The notes under the pieces are model-generated. The model was not told the origin of the DNA, did no database searches, and was given only the letters and a program-made list of their open reading frames with translations. Of a DNA stretch of 52,272 nucleotides, positions 1 through 8,602 are shown piece by piece (the first letter of the stretch is position 1; the number at the start of each line of letters is the position of its first letter). The stretch lies in NCBI GenBank assembly GCA_947573135.1, contig CANPDU010000024.1, positions 1 through 52,272 on the forward strand, given 5' to 3'. This DNA comes from an uncultured Bacteroidales bacterium (GTDB taxonomy: Bacteria > Bacteroidota > Bacteroidia > Bacteroidales > Muribaculaceae). The position numbers and the translations under genes were made by a program.

Positions 1-494
1 CGGTCGTTGACGATGTTGGTCTTGACGACGCGGTTGCCGCAGGCTTTGAGTATCTGCGAGAGGCTGTAGCCGAGGAGTATGTTGCGCAGGTGGCCGAGAT
101 GGAGAGGCTTGTTGGTGTTTGGCGACGAATATTCGACCATCACCAGCGGGTCGCTGTCAGTGGCCTGACGCGAGCCGTAGTTTTCGGTTGCGGCGATGCG
201 GCTGAGCACCTTGTTCCAGAAGGTCGGCTCGATGACTATATTGAGGAAGCCCTTCACGACGTTGAACGACCTGACGGCCGGCTCGTTGGTGACGAGATAT
301 TCGCCGATTTCGCGGGCCACCTGTTCGGGAGCCTTGCGGGCTGCTTTCACCCAGGGAAACACAACGACGGTCAGATTGCCTTCAAAGTCTTTGCGTGTCG
401 GTTGCGGAGCAACCGACGCCGGATCACATTCGAGATTATAAAGCGCGGCAACTGAACGGCTTACCGCTTCGGATATGATGTTTTCGATCGACAT
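1..494 (-). CDS. argS: Arginyl-tRNA synthetase, N-terminal part (cut by window edge)
   Basis: Charges tRNA-Arg with arginine in the cytoplasm. The first 164 codons are visible, starting at the ATG at 494-492 and running off the left edge. Residues 1-115 fit the Arg_tRNA_synt N-terminal domain that contacts the tRNA D-loop. They are followed by the class I signature: EYSSPNTNKPLHLGH at about 121-135, with the HIGH-type motif HLGH at 132-135. This arrangement is specific to ArgRS. It is transcribed away from murI, with a TAATTTTG box about 50 bp upstream. The identification is firm; the C-terminal anticodon-binding domain lies outside the window. Confidence 0.95.
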   Translation of the reverse strand, partial: MSIENIISEAVSRSVAALYNLECDPASVAPQPTRKDFEGNLTVVVFPWVKAARKAPEQVAREIGEYLVTNEPAVRSFNVVKGFLNIVIEPTFWNKVLSRIAATENYGSRQATDSDPLVMVEYSSPNTNKPLHLGHLRNILLGYSLSQILKACGNRVVKTNIVND

Positions 495-544
495 ACTTAC
501 AAAAAGCGATGGTTTAATTATCTTTATTTTACACTATTAGAGTA

Positions 545-552
545 CAAAATTA
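545..552 (-). promoter_or_regulatory. argS -7 promoter box
   Basis: On the minus strand this reads TAATTTTG, matching the Bacteroidetes -7 consensus TAnnTTTG, about 50 bp before the argS start codon. No convincing -33 TTTG lies 19-21 bp further upstream, so only half of the promoter is supported. Confidence 0.45.
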
Positions 553-625
553 GACAAAAAGTGTGAGAATAATACCATGACAAGGTTAATTTTGCCTTAA
601 GCGGCAAAAATTCGCCAAGTCTTAG

Positions 626-661
626 GGTCTTTAAGGTCTTTAAGGTCCTTAAGGTCCTTAG
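626..661. repeat. 9-bp tandem repeat, four units (GGTCTTTAA / GGTCCTTAA)
   Basis: Two copies of GGTCTTTAA are followed by GGTCCTTAA and GGTCCTTAG with no gaps, in the intergenic region between argS and murI. A single similar piece (GGGTCTTTAAGG) occurs at about 52206-52217 at the other end of the window, which suggests a dispersed intergenic repeat family. No coding or obvious hairpin role is visible apart from the short CCTTAAGG palindromes. Confidence 0.8.
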
Positions 662-734
662 GGACGGCAGGGGGGCAAGAAGAGTGGAAACGTAAAAGTT
701 TACGGGAAAAGCTGTGCGGAAGGAAATTAATTAT

Positions 735-742
735 TAACTTTG
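735..742 (+). promoter_or_regulatory. murI -7 box, very close to the start codon
   Basis: TAACTTTG matches the Bacteroidetes -7 consensus and ends only 4 bp before the murI ATG at 747. A transcript from this box would be leaderless or nearly so. A near-palindrome, CGTAAA-AG-TTTACG, sits upstream at 691-704. No good -33 TTTG is present at the normal spacing. Confidence 0.45.
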
Positions 743-746
743 GGAC

Positions 747-1592
747 ATGAACGTCGAGAAATTTTCAGCTGCGGGCGGTCCGATCGGGGTGTTTGATTCC
801 GGTTATGGCGGTCTTACGATTCTGTCGGAGATACGCAAGGCTCTGCCCGACTATGACTATATCTATCTGGGCGACAATGCGCGAGCTCCTTACGGGTCGC
901 GGTCGTTTGAGATAGTCTATCAGTTTACGCTCGAGGCTGTGACTGAGCTGTTCAGGCGCGGATGCCATCTCGTCATTCTGGCGTGCAACACGGCGTCGGC
1001 CAAAGCGCTGCGCAATATCCAGCAGCTCGATCTGCCGCGTCTCGATCCGTCGCGGCGTGTGCTCGGAGTGATACGCCCGACTGTCGAGGCTATAGGATCA
1101 ATCACGCGCAACGGTCATATAGGCATATTTGCGACGCCCGGCACTGTGGCGTCCGGATCATATAATATCGAGATCGCCAAGCTGCACCCTGATTTCGCGG
1201 TGACGGCTCACGCCTGTCCGATGTGGGTGCCTCTTGTCGAGAACCGCGAGGCTGACCGTCCGGGAGCGGATTATTTCGTGCGTCAGGAGGTCGACGCTCT
1301 GCTTGAGGCCGACGGAGATGTCGACACGATTGTGCTCGGATGTACTCATTATCCGATACTTTATCCGAAGATACGCGAGGCTGTGCCTGAAGGTATTGAG
1401 ATTGTGCGACAGGGCGACATCGTGGCCCGGAGTCTGGCGGACTATCTCATGCGCCATCCCGAAATGGAACGGCGACTGACGCGCGGCGGTCACACACAGT
1501 ATCTGACCACTGAAAATCCTGATAAATTTTCGGCACTTGCCACTCTGTTTCTCGGTCATCCGATCGCGGCCGAGCGGATAGAAGTATTGTAA
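747..1592 (+). CDS. murI: Glutamate racemase
   Basis: Converts L-glutamate to D-glutamate for peptidoglycan stem peptides; a cytoplasmic, cofactor-independent racemase. The 281-residue length is normal. Residues 13-22 read IGVFDSGYGG (the conserved FDSG-GG entry motif, Asp17). The two catalytic cysteines lie in ACNTAS (Cys80) and GCTHYP (Cys199), and LGDNARAPYG (41-50) is the conserved substrate loop. The ATG at 747 is the only sensible start, because the family core begins about 12 residues later. It is divergent from argS and ends just before a repeat and a terminator hairpin. Confidence 0.97.
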   Translation: MNVEKFSAAGGPIGVFDSGYGGLTILSEIRKALPDYDYIYLGDNARAPYGSRSFEIVYQFTLEAVTELFRRGCHLVILACNTASAKALRNIQQLDLPRLDPSRRVLGVIRPTVEAIGSITRNGHIGIFATPGTVASGSYNIEIAKLHPDFAVTAHACPMWVPLVENREADRPGADYFVRQEVDALLEADGDVDTIVLGCTHYPILYPKIREAVPEGIEIVRQGDIVARSLADYLMRHPEMERRLTRGGHTQYLTTENPDKFSALATLFLGHPIAAERIEVL

Positions 1593-1602
1593 GTGTAAGA
1601 CT

Positions 1603-1629
1603 TAGCTACTATAGCTATTATAGCTATTA
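1603..1629. repeat. 9-bp tandem repeat, three units (TAGCTAYTA)
   Basis: TAGCTACTA, TAGCTATTA and TAGCTATTA follow one another directly between the murI stop codon and the terminator. The period equals that of the 626-661 repeat, although the sequence is unrelated. Confidence 0.75.
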
Positions 1630-1634
1630 TAAAA

Positions 1635-1662
1635 GAAGCCCGACTTTCGCAAGCCGGGCTTC
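1635..1662. terminator. Bidirectional terminator between murI and the BspA-like gene
   Basis: The arms GAAGCCCG (1635-1642) and CGGGCTTC (1655-1662) form an 8-bp GC-rich stem. On the minus strand the stem is followed by TTTTATAA, so it suits the leftward BspA-like gene best. It also lies 43 bp after the murI stop codon. Confidence 0.75.
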
Positions 1663-1702
1663 AGATTTATAAAAACTGTTGTTTACACCTATTTTAGAGT
1701 TA

Positions 1703-4700
1703 TCATTTTATTGCGATCTTCGATACGCTGCCGCCGCGGCTGACGATGTAGATGCCCGGCTGGAGACCGTCGAGGCTATCGCTCACTTTGACGCCCTGCA
1801 GGTTGTAGACTTTAACGTCGGCGCTGTCGTCGGCGATGATGTCTTCGATACCTGCGGTTGAGCTGTATTCAACAGAGATGGTGGATATGTCGGCGCGTTT
1901 ATGGCTGCCGTTGGTGACGCAGCTGATGTTGATCTGCTTTGTGCCGGGAGCCGGAACCCAGCTTACAGACTGTGCGTCGTCGAGGGCTGCTCCGTTGACC
2001 TTGAGTGCGTCGAGTTGCGAACCGGTGATGACGACGGCTACGATATCGGAAACACCGTCGGTAGTCGAGATCGTTGTAGTGGCGCCGTTATAAACGCGGT
2101 ACTGGTATGAGTCGCGGTAAGCCCAGATGCGTGCGGTTGTGCTTCCGCCGGTTGTGACAACGCTGACGCTCTTGTTGGTGAATGTCACGCCGCTGACTTC
2201 GCAGACCGGAGAGTTGTTTGAGCTGACGGTCTGAGCGGGAGTGAGCGATGTCGGGTCGTTGAAATAGAAGTTGGCAATTGCGTTTTCGCCCGGCTGTGGA
2301 TCGGGTTCTTTCTCATTTTCAAATACGACGTCGATTGTCACGTCAGCGCTGACGGCGTCGATCTCGGTCTCAATGTCGAACGAGCGGGAAACGGATCCCA
2401 TAGTGTAGGAAGCCGATTTGACGCGTTTGCCGTAGTCAGGAACAGCGCAGATCAGGAGTGATTTGCCTTCTTCGATGCTAAGAGCGGTAGCTTCGTTGCC
2501 GTTGAGCTGTACGAAGCCGCCTTCGTTGGCATTGACAGTGACATTATAGAATTTGCTTACGTCGCCGATGGCCTTAACAGTGTAGCTGCTCCAGGGACGT
2601 GCTGCCTGATAGGCGCTCACTGATTCGGCGGGAACATAGATGATGTTTTCGTTGTCGTGATAGAGACTGAGAGAGCCTTTCGGCGGAACTGTAGCGAAGC
2701 AGGTGATTTTGTCGATGAAATTGGATTCGATCTCGACGTCGGTTACAGTGGCCGGAATAGTGAGAGCCACGTTCTTGCTGCCGTTGAATGTCTCGATCGC
2801 AACGCCTGTGATTGTGTAGGTATAGCCTTCGAAATCAATTGTCTCAGGCACAATTACGTCGGCCGACAGCTCCTTGTTGTTGTTTGTGAATATCAGGTTG
2901 AAAGGAGCCGAGGCCAGATAACCGTAGCCCATATAATTGAAGCGGTAGAGAGAACCGTTGGCAAAGAATGCGAGATCGTAAGAGACACTCTGTCCGGAAG
3001 GAAGAGTTGCTGTAATTGTTGTCTCAACCCAATTGCCTGAATCATTGACAACCATCATTACGCCTCCGTCGAAGAATTTAGCAACAGATTCGTCGGAGCT
3101 TGACCATTTGATGAGGGCGGCATCAATGTCGCCCGCGCCGATCACCTTGCAGCGGTAGGGTTCGTAGACGGCAAGCTCGGAAGCGTTGATATCTTCGATA
3201 TATACAGATCCGTCATTAACGGTGACACTGCAGGTTGCGGTCAGACCGTTGGCCGTTGCAGCCAGAATTTTAGCGCTGCCATTTTTGAGGCCTGTCACAG
3301 TCGAGCCTTCGAGCGACACAACATCGGCGCCCGAGACAATGCTGTAAGTTACGGGGCTGTATGCGCCGTCGGGCAAGTATTCGATTGCGAGTTCAACGCT
3401 TTCCTGAGGACGGATGGTGTAGCTCGAAGCGAGGAACCGGATTGAAGTCGGGGGCGTGAGCGGTTTGTCACCGAAAGTTACTTTTATCGCAACGTCGGCA
3501 GTCACCGGACTGATGCTGATTGACTCGGTGAACGATTTTGTGGCGCTACCCATGGTGTAGGAAGCAGATTCGACAACTTTGCCGGCGTCGGGTTTCAGAG
3601 TTATGACGAGCGATCCGTTTTCGGGAATGTTGACCGAGCTGACTTCAGCGCCGTTGAGCAGGACTTTGCCGCCCTGATTGGCATCGAGAGTCGCGGTGTA
3701 GGTGATGACCTGATCGAAGTTGGCGAAATTACTCCAGCCTTCGGCCGCACGGTATGCGTCATATGATTCCGCCGGCACTGTCACAGAGGCATCACGGTAG
3801 ATTTCTCTTGACCAGGTGTCGTCTTTAGCAGTTGGGGGAACAACGGCGAGAGAATTGATTTCGGTCAGACCGGATTCAAAAAATGCTCCCGATCCGAGAG
3901 TCTTGACCGACTCGGGGATAGTGATTGATCTGAGCGCAAGACAGGTATTGAAAGCTTCAGACGCTATTGTCGACAGTCGGGATCCGAGTTTCACATCTGC
4001 CAGACGGTCGCACTCGCTGAAAGCTCCGGCTTTGATCTCGGCCACGTTTGACAGGTCGACAGCCGTGATGTTGCGGCACATGTAGAAGGCCTGAGTCTCG
4101 ATTACGCTGACATTAGACGGAATGTCGAAACCGGTCATGTTGAAACATTTTGCGAAGCTGTTGGCGAGAATGCGTGTCACCGACTGCGGAAGCTGCATAA
4201 CGGTCAGGCCCTCGCATGATTCGAATGCGTTCTGACCGATTTCCTGCAGACCTTCGGCGATGTTGACGATATTAAGAGCCTTGCAGCCTTTGAATATGGC
4301 TTTAGGCAGAGAATTTACTGTCGAAGTGATTTCAACGCGTTTCAGGTTGCAGACCTGCCGGTCGATTTCGGAGAATGCGCCGGGATTGTTGGAAGTGTAC
4401 TGGAGAGTGCGGCCGAGAGTGAGTCGCTCCACGGGTGAAGACGTGAAGTTGCCTGAGCCGTAGCGCAGAGGAGTAGCCGAGTCAGAGAAAGTCAGGAACT
4501 TCAGACCGTCGCAAGCGCCGAAAGAGTCTTCGCCGATTTCATTGACCGAAGCGGGGACTGTGAATGTCTCGAGAGCCTTACAGCCGTTGAAGGCGTTGTC
4601 GGAGATCGTTGTAACCGATGATCCGAATTTTATGTCGCTGAGGACCGAGCAACCGTAGAAAGTCGACGGAGAGATAGCGGTCACAAGCTCGGGGAGCTTT

Positions 4701-5368
4701 ATTGATTTGAGTGTCGTACAGTTTTTGAACGCGGCTTCGCCTATCGACTCGACTCCGGATCCGAACGTTACCGAGCTGAGGTTAGAACAGCTTTCGAAGC
4801 ACTGGTTGCCTAACGACTGCACCGAATTTGGAATGTTGATCGATGTCAGGGTATGGCAATTGAAAAATGCACCCAGCCCAAGACTTTTAAGTCCGTCATA
4901 CAGTTCGATCTGGCCGAGGCTCAGACAGTTCTGAAACGCACCGTCGCGTATCTCCTCAAGATAACGGCCAAGCGTCACAGACGTCAGGTCGGTACAGTTG
5001 GCAAAAGCATTCACGCCGAGATAGAGGGTGCGGTTAGAGACCTTTGCGCTGCGGAGAGCCCTACAATCCTGAAACGCAGCTTCCTCGATGGCAGTGATAT
5101 TATTGCCCATGGTGACAGAGGTGAGGAGATGCGCGCTGTTTGACTCACTGCCTTCGGCAAAAGCGTAGGACGCGATTTTTGTAACGGCATATTCTCGCGC
5201 CTGGTAAGTGATAGCAGCGGGGATTTCAACGCTTCCCTGATAGGGATCACCGCCTGATTTAGCTACTGCGACAGACTGGTTGTCAATGACATTATACCAA
5301 TAAGACAAAAAACGCCTATTTTTGTCCTGCGTACAAGACAATATGAAATATGATAAAAACTGAAACAC
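1703..5368 (-). CDS. BspA-like leucine-rich-repeat surface protein, apparently without signal peptide
   Basis: 1221 residues. Residues 55-505 are about twenty Treponema-type LRR_5 repeats (pattern IG..AF..C..L..I.IP.SV), typical of BspA surface proteins that bind host or microbial ligands. Two related InlB-B-repeat-like domains follow at 556-636 and 941-1018, each with the block SASYTMGS. A Big_2-like domain lies at 640-718. The end (1184-1221) has VYNLQGVKV and GIYIVSRGG, a tail shared with other secreted proteins here. The only start in frame is GTG at 5368: the frame has a stop codon upstream, no ATG, and the first 25 residues do not make a convincing signal peptide. The gene may have lost its secretion signal. 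Domain calls are from pattern recognition; the ligand is unknown. Confidence 0.85.
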   Translation of the reverse strand: MFQFLSYFILSCTQDKNRRFLSYWYNVIDNQSVAVAKSGGDPYQGSVEIPAAITYQAREYAVTKIASYAFAEGSESNSAHLLTSVTMGNNITAIEEAAFQDCRALRSAKVSNRTLYLGVNAFANCTDLTSVTLGRYLEEIRDGAFQNCLSLGQIELYDGLKSLGLGAFFNCHTLTSINIPNSVQSLGNQCFESCSNLSSVTFGSGVESIGEAAFKNCTTLKSIKLPELVTAISPSTFYGCSVLSDIKFGSSVTTISDNAFNGCKALETFTVPASVNEIGEDSFGACDGLKFLTFSDSATPLRYGSGNFTSSPVERLTLGRTLQYTSNNPGAFSEIDRQVCNLKRVEITSTVNSLPKAIFKGCKALNIVNIAEGLQEIGQNAFESCEGLTVMQLPQSVTRILANSFAKCFNMTGFDIPSNVSVIETQAFYMCRNITAVDLSNVAEIKAGAFSECDRLADVKLGSRLSTIASEAFNTCLALRSITIPESVKTLGSGAFFESGLTEINSLAVVPPTAKDDTWSREIYRDASVTVPAESYDAYRAAEGWSNFANFDQVITYTATLDANQGGKVLLNGAEVSSVNIPENGSLVITLKPDAGKVVESASYTMGSATKSFTESISISPVTADVAIKVTFGDKPLTPPTSIRFLASSYTIRPQESVELAIEYLPDGAYSPVTYSIVSGADVVSLEGSTVTGLKNGSAKILAATANGLTATCSVTVNDGSVYIEDINASELAVYEPYRCKVIGAGDIDAALIKWSSSDESVAKFFDGGVMMVVNDSGNWVETTITATLPSGQSVSYDLAFFANGSLYRFNYMGYGYLASAPFNLIFTNNNKELSADVIVPETIDFEGYTYTITGVAIETFNGSKNVALTIPATVTDVEIESNFIDKITCFATVPPKGSLSLYHDNENIIYVPAESVSAYQAARPWSSYTVKAIGDVSKFYNVTVNANEGGFVQLNGNEATALSIEEGKSLLICAVPDYGKRVKSASYTMGSVSRSFDIETEIDAVSADVTIDVVFENEKEPDPQPGENAIANFYFNDPTSLTPAQTVSSNNSPVCEVSGVTFTNKSVSVVTTGGSTTARIWAYRDSYQYRVYNGATTTISTTDGVSDIVAVVITGSQLDALKVNGAALDDAQSVSWVPAPGTKQINISCVTNGSHKRADISTISVEYSSTAGIEDIIADDSADVKVYNLQGVKVSDSLDGLQPGIYIVSRGGSVSKIAIK

Positions 5369-5441
5369 TCCGGGAAGTGATGCTTGAGAAATGATGATGT
5401 TTTAGTTGGTTTGGGCAAATTTTTACTTATTTTGCGAATTA

Positions 5442-5473
5442 TTTGGATAGTTGTGAGGTTTTTTATAGCTTTG
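5442..5473 (+). promoter_or_regulatory. Promoter for the secreted protein at 5520
   Basis: TTTG (5442-5445), a 20-bp spacer and TAGCTTTG (5466-5473) fit the Bacteroidetes sigma-ABfr consensus. The predicted transcription start is about 40 bp before the ATG at 5520. Confidence 0.75.
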
Positions 5474-5519
5474 CAAGCAAATAGTTAATTTATTATATAA
5501 TATTCCGTTACTTATGTTT

Positions 5520-7010
5520 ATGAAAAAGTGCTTTACTCTTTTGATTGCGGCATTTACAGCCTTTATTACTGTACAAAATGCCGCCGCTGACGAGATTGTC
5601 TACAAATCGCTGGGCATGGGCTGGATGACCGATGATATGATCACTGATCTTCTCGACTGGCAGCCTGTGACGTATCAAGTCGAGATTCAGCAGGCGCAGG
5701 ATGATTCTCAGTTCTATCGGGTAGTTGCTCCTTACGGCAAAGCTTTTGCCGACGCTGTAGAGGCTGTCAACGGCAAAATACTCACTCCTGAGCAGTATGA
5801 CTCGGAGGGCAAATGCTATATCGATATCGACGCCACAGATCCCGAAAATGTGATTTTCCATAAGACGATGACCGGTTTTGATATCGGATCGGGCGAAGTA
5901 TTTATCGGGATCAATTCGCGTCTCAACGTAACGTTCAAGGACGGCAAATTCACAGCTCCGATACTTGGCATCGCGGTTGGTATAGGCGAGAGCGCCATAG
6001 CTGCCAACCGTCGCGGCAAGTTCCGCATCGTGCTTCCGGGCATTGAGCTTAATGACTATGCCATGTCGCTCGAACCGGCATCGCAGTGTCTGACCGACCG
6101 GACGTTCAAAGGCACTCTCAATGTCGGATCAGACATCGACTTGGTGAAATATACGGTCGTTCCTGATATGCAGGAAGATGAAATGCTGAATTATGTCGAA
6201 CTTGTTGCCGAGGGCGGAGCAACGTTTACGCCGCGCGGCGAGTTCACCTACGAGATGGACGACGTGGCCAAAGAGACACTCATCATGGTCGCTTTCAACA
6301 GCGACGGAGAGCAGGTAGGCTATGACTGGTGTACCTACTATTTTATCTATGAGGATCCCGACGGATGGAATGACTGCGGCGAAGCTGAATTTACTGACGG
6401 CATCCTTCAGGATCTTATAGCCAATATTCCTTCGCAGACAACAAAATGTATGCTTCAGGAGAGCAAAGCAGAGCCGGGCCGTTACCGTCTGGTAGACCCG
6501 TATGCAGGTATCAAAGAGTATACCGCACTTAACGCTAAGCACAAAGATCATCACCATTACATCTATATCAACGCCACCTATCCGGAGTGTATCTACATCG
6601 AGGAGTCGCCTATCGGTCTTGAGTCGGGCGTGTATGGTCTGATGCGCGTCAACTCGTATGTCAACTATTTCCTCGCCACAGGTGAAGCCATCGAGGACTG
6701 TGCCGAACTCGGCCTCGGAGCCATCGTCGAGGACGGTGTCATGACCTTCCCCGAAGAAGCACTGATGTTCTCAATGCTTAAATATGACAACGGCGACTGG
6801 TATATAACCAACAGTGCCGGCGAGACAAAGATTGTGCTGCCAGAAGGATTTGACATCACATCATCTGTTTCGGAAATCGCAGTCGGCAGTGACGCAGATG
6901 CGCCAGTTGAATACTATGATCTTCAGGGTATGAAGATCATAGAGCCACAGGCCGGTAAACTGTATATCAAACGTCAGGGATCGACAGTGAGCAAGCTGAT
7001 CGTCAGATAG
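5520..7010 (+). CDS. Secreted protein of unknown function with C-terminal tail module
   Basis: I do not recognise the body of this protein. The ATG at 5520 is preferred over the in-frame ATG at 5514 because it gives MKKCFTLLIAAFTAF, a normal signal-peptide start, with cleavage probably near residues 22-25. The 496-residue product has no obvious repeats or catalytic motif. Two segments look distantly alike: one near the N-terminus and one starting near residue 295, each with a cysteine-poor beta-rich pattern and a short IYIN or YIDI strand. The last 36 residues (YYDLQGMKI, KLYIKRQGS, KLIVR) match the tail of the BspA-like and SusCD-linked proteins in this window, suggesting a shared export or anchoring route. 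It has its own promoter and is monocistronic, ending at a strong terminator. Confidence 0.75.
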   Translation: MKKCFTLLIAAFTAFITVQNAAADEIVYKSLGMGWMTDDMITDLLDWQPVTYQVEIQQAQDDSQFYRVVAPYGKAFADAVEAVNGKILTPEQYDSEGKCYIDIDATDPENVIFHKTMTGFDIGSGEVFIGINSRLNVTFKDGKFTAPILGIAVGIGESAIAANRRGKFRIVLPGIELNDYAMSLEPASQCLTDRTFKGTLNVGSDIDLVKYTVVPDMQEDEMLNYVELVAEGGATFTPRGEFTYEMDDVAKETLIMVAFNSDGEQVGYDWCTYYFIYEDPDGWNDCGEAEFTDGILQDLIANIPSQTTKCMLQESKAEPGRYRLVDPYAGIKEYTALNAKHKDHHHYIYINATYPECIYIEESPIGLESGVYGLMRVNSYVNYFLATGEAIEDCAELGLGAIVEDGVMTFPEEALMFSMLKYDNGDWYITNSAGETKIVLPEGFDITSSVSEIAVGSDADAPVEYYDLQGMKIIEPQAGKLYIKRQGSTVSKLIVR

Positions 7011-7036
7011 TACTTATATTAAGATACCAAACAATG

Positions 7037-7070
7037 AGCGGACCCGGATTTTTCAAAATCCGGGTCCGCT
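7037..7070 (+). terminator. Terminator after the secreted protein gene
   Basis: AGCGGACCCGGATTTT (7037-7052) and its exact reverse complement (7055-7070) form a 16-bp stem with a 2-base gap, 27 bp after the stop codon. The T run lies at the top of the stem rather than after it. Confidence 0.75.
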
Positions 7071-7115
7071 TATGTCAAATGTAGTTGATAATGGGCTTTG
7101 CATAAGATATTTTAT

Positions 7116-7123
7116 TAACTTTG
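7116..7123 (+). promoter_or_regulatory. -7 box for the first GHL10-like gene
   Basis: TAACTTTG matches TAnnTTTG, 38 bp before the ATG at 7162. The nearest upstream TTTG is about 15 bp away, shorter than usual, so the -33 part is uncertain. Confidence 0.45.
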
Positions 7124-7161
7124 TAGTTGCTATTAAAATCCATTTTACTTAATAAAACCTT

Positions 7162-8526
7162 ATGAAAAGACTGATTTTAGCGGCAAGCGTTGTGGCGATA
7201 GCACTGTCGGCAATGTGTTCTTGCAAGGCAGACAAGGTTACGGCAGACGAGGAGCTTCGTATCGAAGACCGGCCGAAGATCATGTGGCTCTGCCTGTCGG
7301 CCAACTGGCCTAAATTTTCCAATCCCGACACCGCGCGCTATTACATAAAAAAAGCCGCAGACTGCGGTTTCAACCATCTGATTGTGGATGTTAAGGGTAT
7401 TGAGAGTATAGTAGCCTATGACAGCAAGATAGCTCCACGTCTAAAAAGCCTGAAAGGTGTAGATTATCCTGACAATTATGATTATCTTGACACAATAACA
7501 GCGATAGGGCGTGAGAATGGTATGAAGGTGCTTGCGTCGCTCTGTATGTTCGCCGAGGGCACAGATGAGAATGCACAGGGTATACTCCACGGCGACAAGG
7601 AAGCGTGGAAGACAGTGTATTATCAGACCGACGGCACACTTTCGACCAAAAACAGAAATGACGCCTATCACAGGGCATTTATGAATCCGGCATTGCCCGA
7701 GGTTCAGGCTTATGAACGCTCACTGGTGCTCGAGGTTGTGCGCAACTACGATCTCGACGGCGTGATGCTCGACTATTGCCGCTATGAGGGAATTGGCTCG
7801 GATTTTTCGCAGTACTCTAAAAACAAATTTGAAGAATATATCGGCGAGAGAGTTGAAAACTTCCCTCAGGACATCTTCGAATGGGTGAAGAAAGACGACG
7901 GCAGCTTTACACACAAGCCGGGTAAATGGTTTAACAAGTGGATCGAATGGCGCGCGTCGGTGATCTATGACTTCTTCAAGACTACCCGCGAGGCTATCAA
8001 GGCCGAAAAGCCCGATATGATGCTCGGCAACTACACCGGCGCATGGTATCCGTCATATTATGAAGTCGGTGTCAACTGGGCCGGAAAGGACTATGACGCA
8101 TCGCAAGATTTCGACTGGGCGACACCCGAATATAAGAATTATGCGTTGAACGAACTGTTTGACCTGTACACCAACGGCAACTATTATGTCGACGTGACGC
8201 TCGACGAGCTTCACTCACATGACGGCCGGGTGAAGAACGAAACGGACAGCGGATTTTCGGAAGGCGACCATCTGTGTGTCGAAGGTGCGTGCGATTATTC
8301 GCGCAAGTTGCTGGGCGGCCGGCCGTTCTATGGCGGCATGTATGTAGAGCAATACTACGGCGATCCCGACCGCTTCCGGCGTGCTGTGAAGATGAACCTC
8401 AAGAAGAGCGACGGCTTCATGCTTTTCGATATGTGTCACATAATCTATAAGGACTGGTTCGACATCCTCGGAAAGGCTATCGCCGAGGCAGAAGAAGAGA
8501 TGCGCCGAGAGCAGGCGGCAAAATAA
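7162..8526 (+). CDS. GHL10-like (family 10-type) glycoside hydrolase lipoprotein, copy 1
   Basis: 454 residues. The signal peptide ends in a cysteine-rich stretch (MCSCK); Cys21 is the likely lipidated residue, since the second copy keeps only that cysteine. Residues 35-430 resemble the TIM-barrel GHL10/alpha-amylase-like proteins of Bacteroidales. These begin with DRPKIMWL and carry FMNPALPEVQ, then YDLDGVMLDYCRYEG with the presumed active-site acids on adjacent strands. The usual C-terminal extra domain of longer relatives is missing. A role in carbohydrate cleavage at the cell surface is inferred from the family; the substrate cannot be told. It is followed after 76 bp by a close paralogue, with even the leader AAATCCAT...AATAAAACCTT duplicated. 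Confidence 0.8.
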   Translation: MKRLILAASVVAIALSAMCSCKADKVTADEELRIEDRPKIMWLCLSANWPKFSNPDTARYYIKKAADCGFNHLIVDVKGIESIVAYDSKIAPRLKSLKGVDYPDNYDYLDTITAIGRENGMKVLASLCMFAEGTDENAQGILHGDKEAWKTVYYQTDGTLSTKNRNDAYHRAFMNPALPEVQAYERSLVLEVVRNYDLDGVMLDYCRYEGIGSDFSQYSKNKFEEYIGERVENFPQDIFEWVKKDDGSFTHKPGKWFNKWIEWRASVIYDFFKTTREAIKAEKPDMMLGNYTGAWYPSYYEVGVNWAGKDYDASQDFDWATPEYKNYALNELFDLYTNGNYYVDVTLDELHSHDGRVKNETDSGFSEGDHLCVEGACDYSRKLLGGRPFYGGMYVEQYYGDPDRFRRAVKMNLKKSDGFMLFDMCHIIYKDWFDILGKAIAEAEEEMRREQAAK

Positions 8527-8602
8527 TCGCCAGACATACTTTTTTGTCATATGGCGTATTCGCAGTTTATCTAAAATCCATAATTTTTAATAATAAAACC
8601 TT

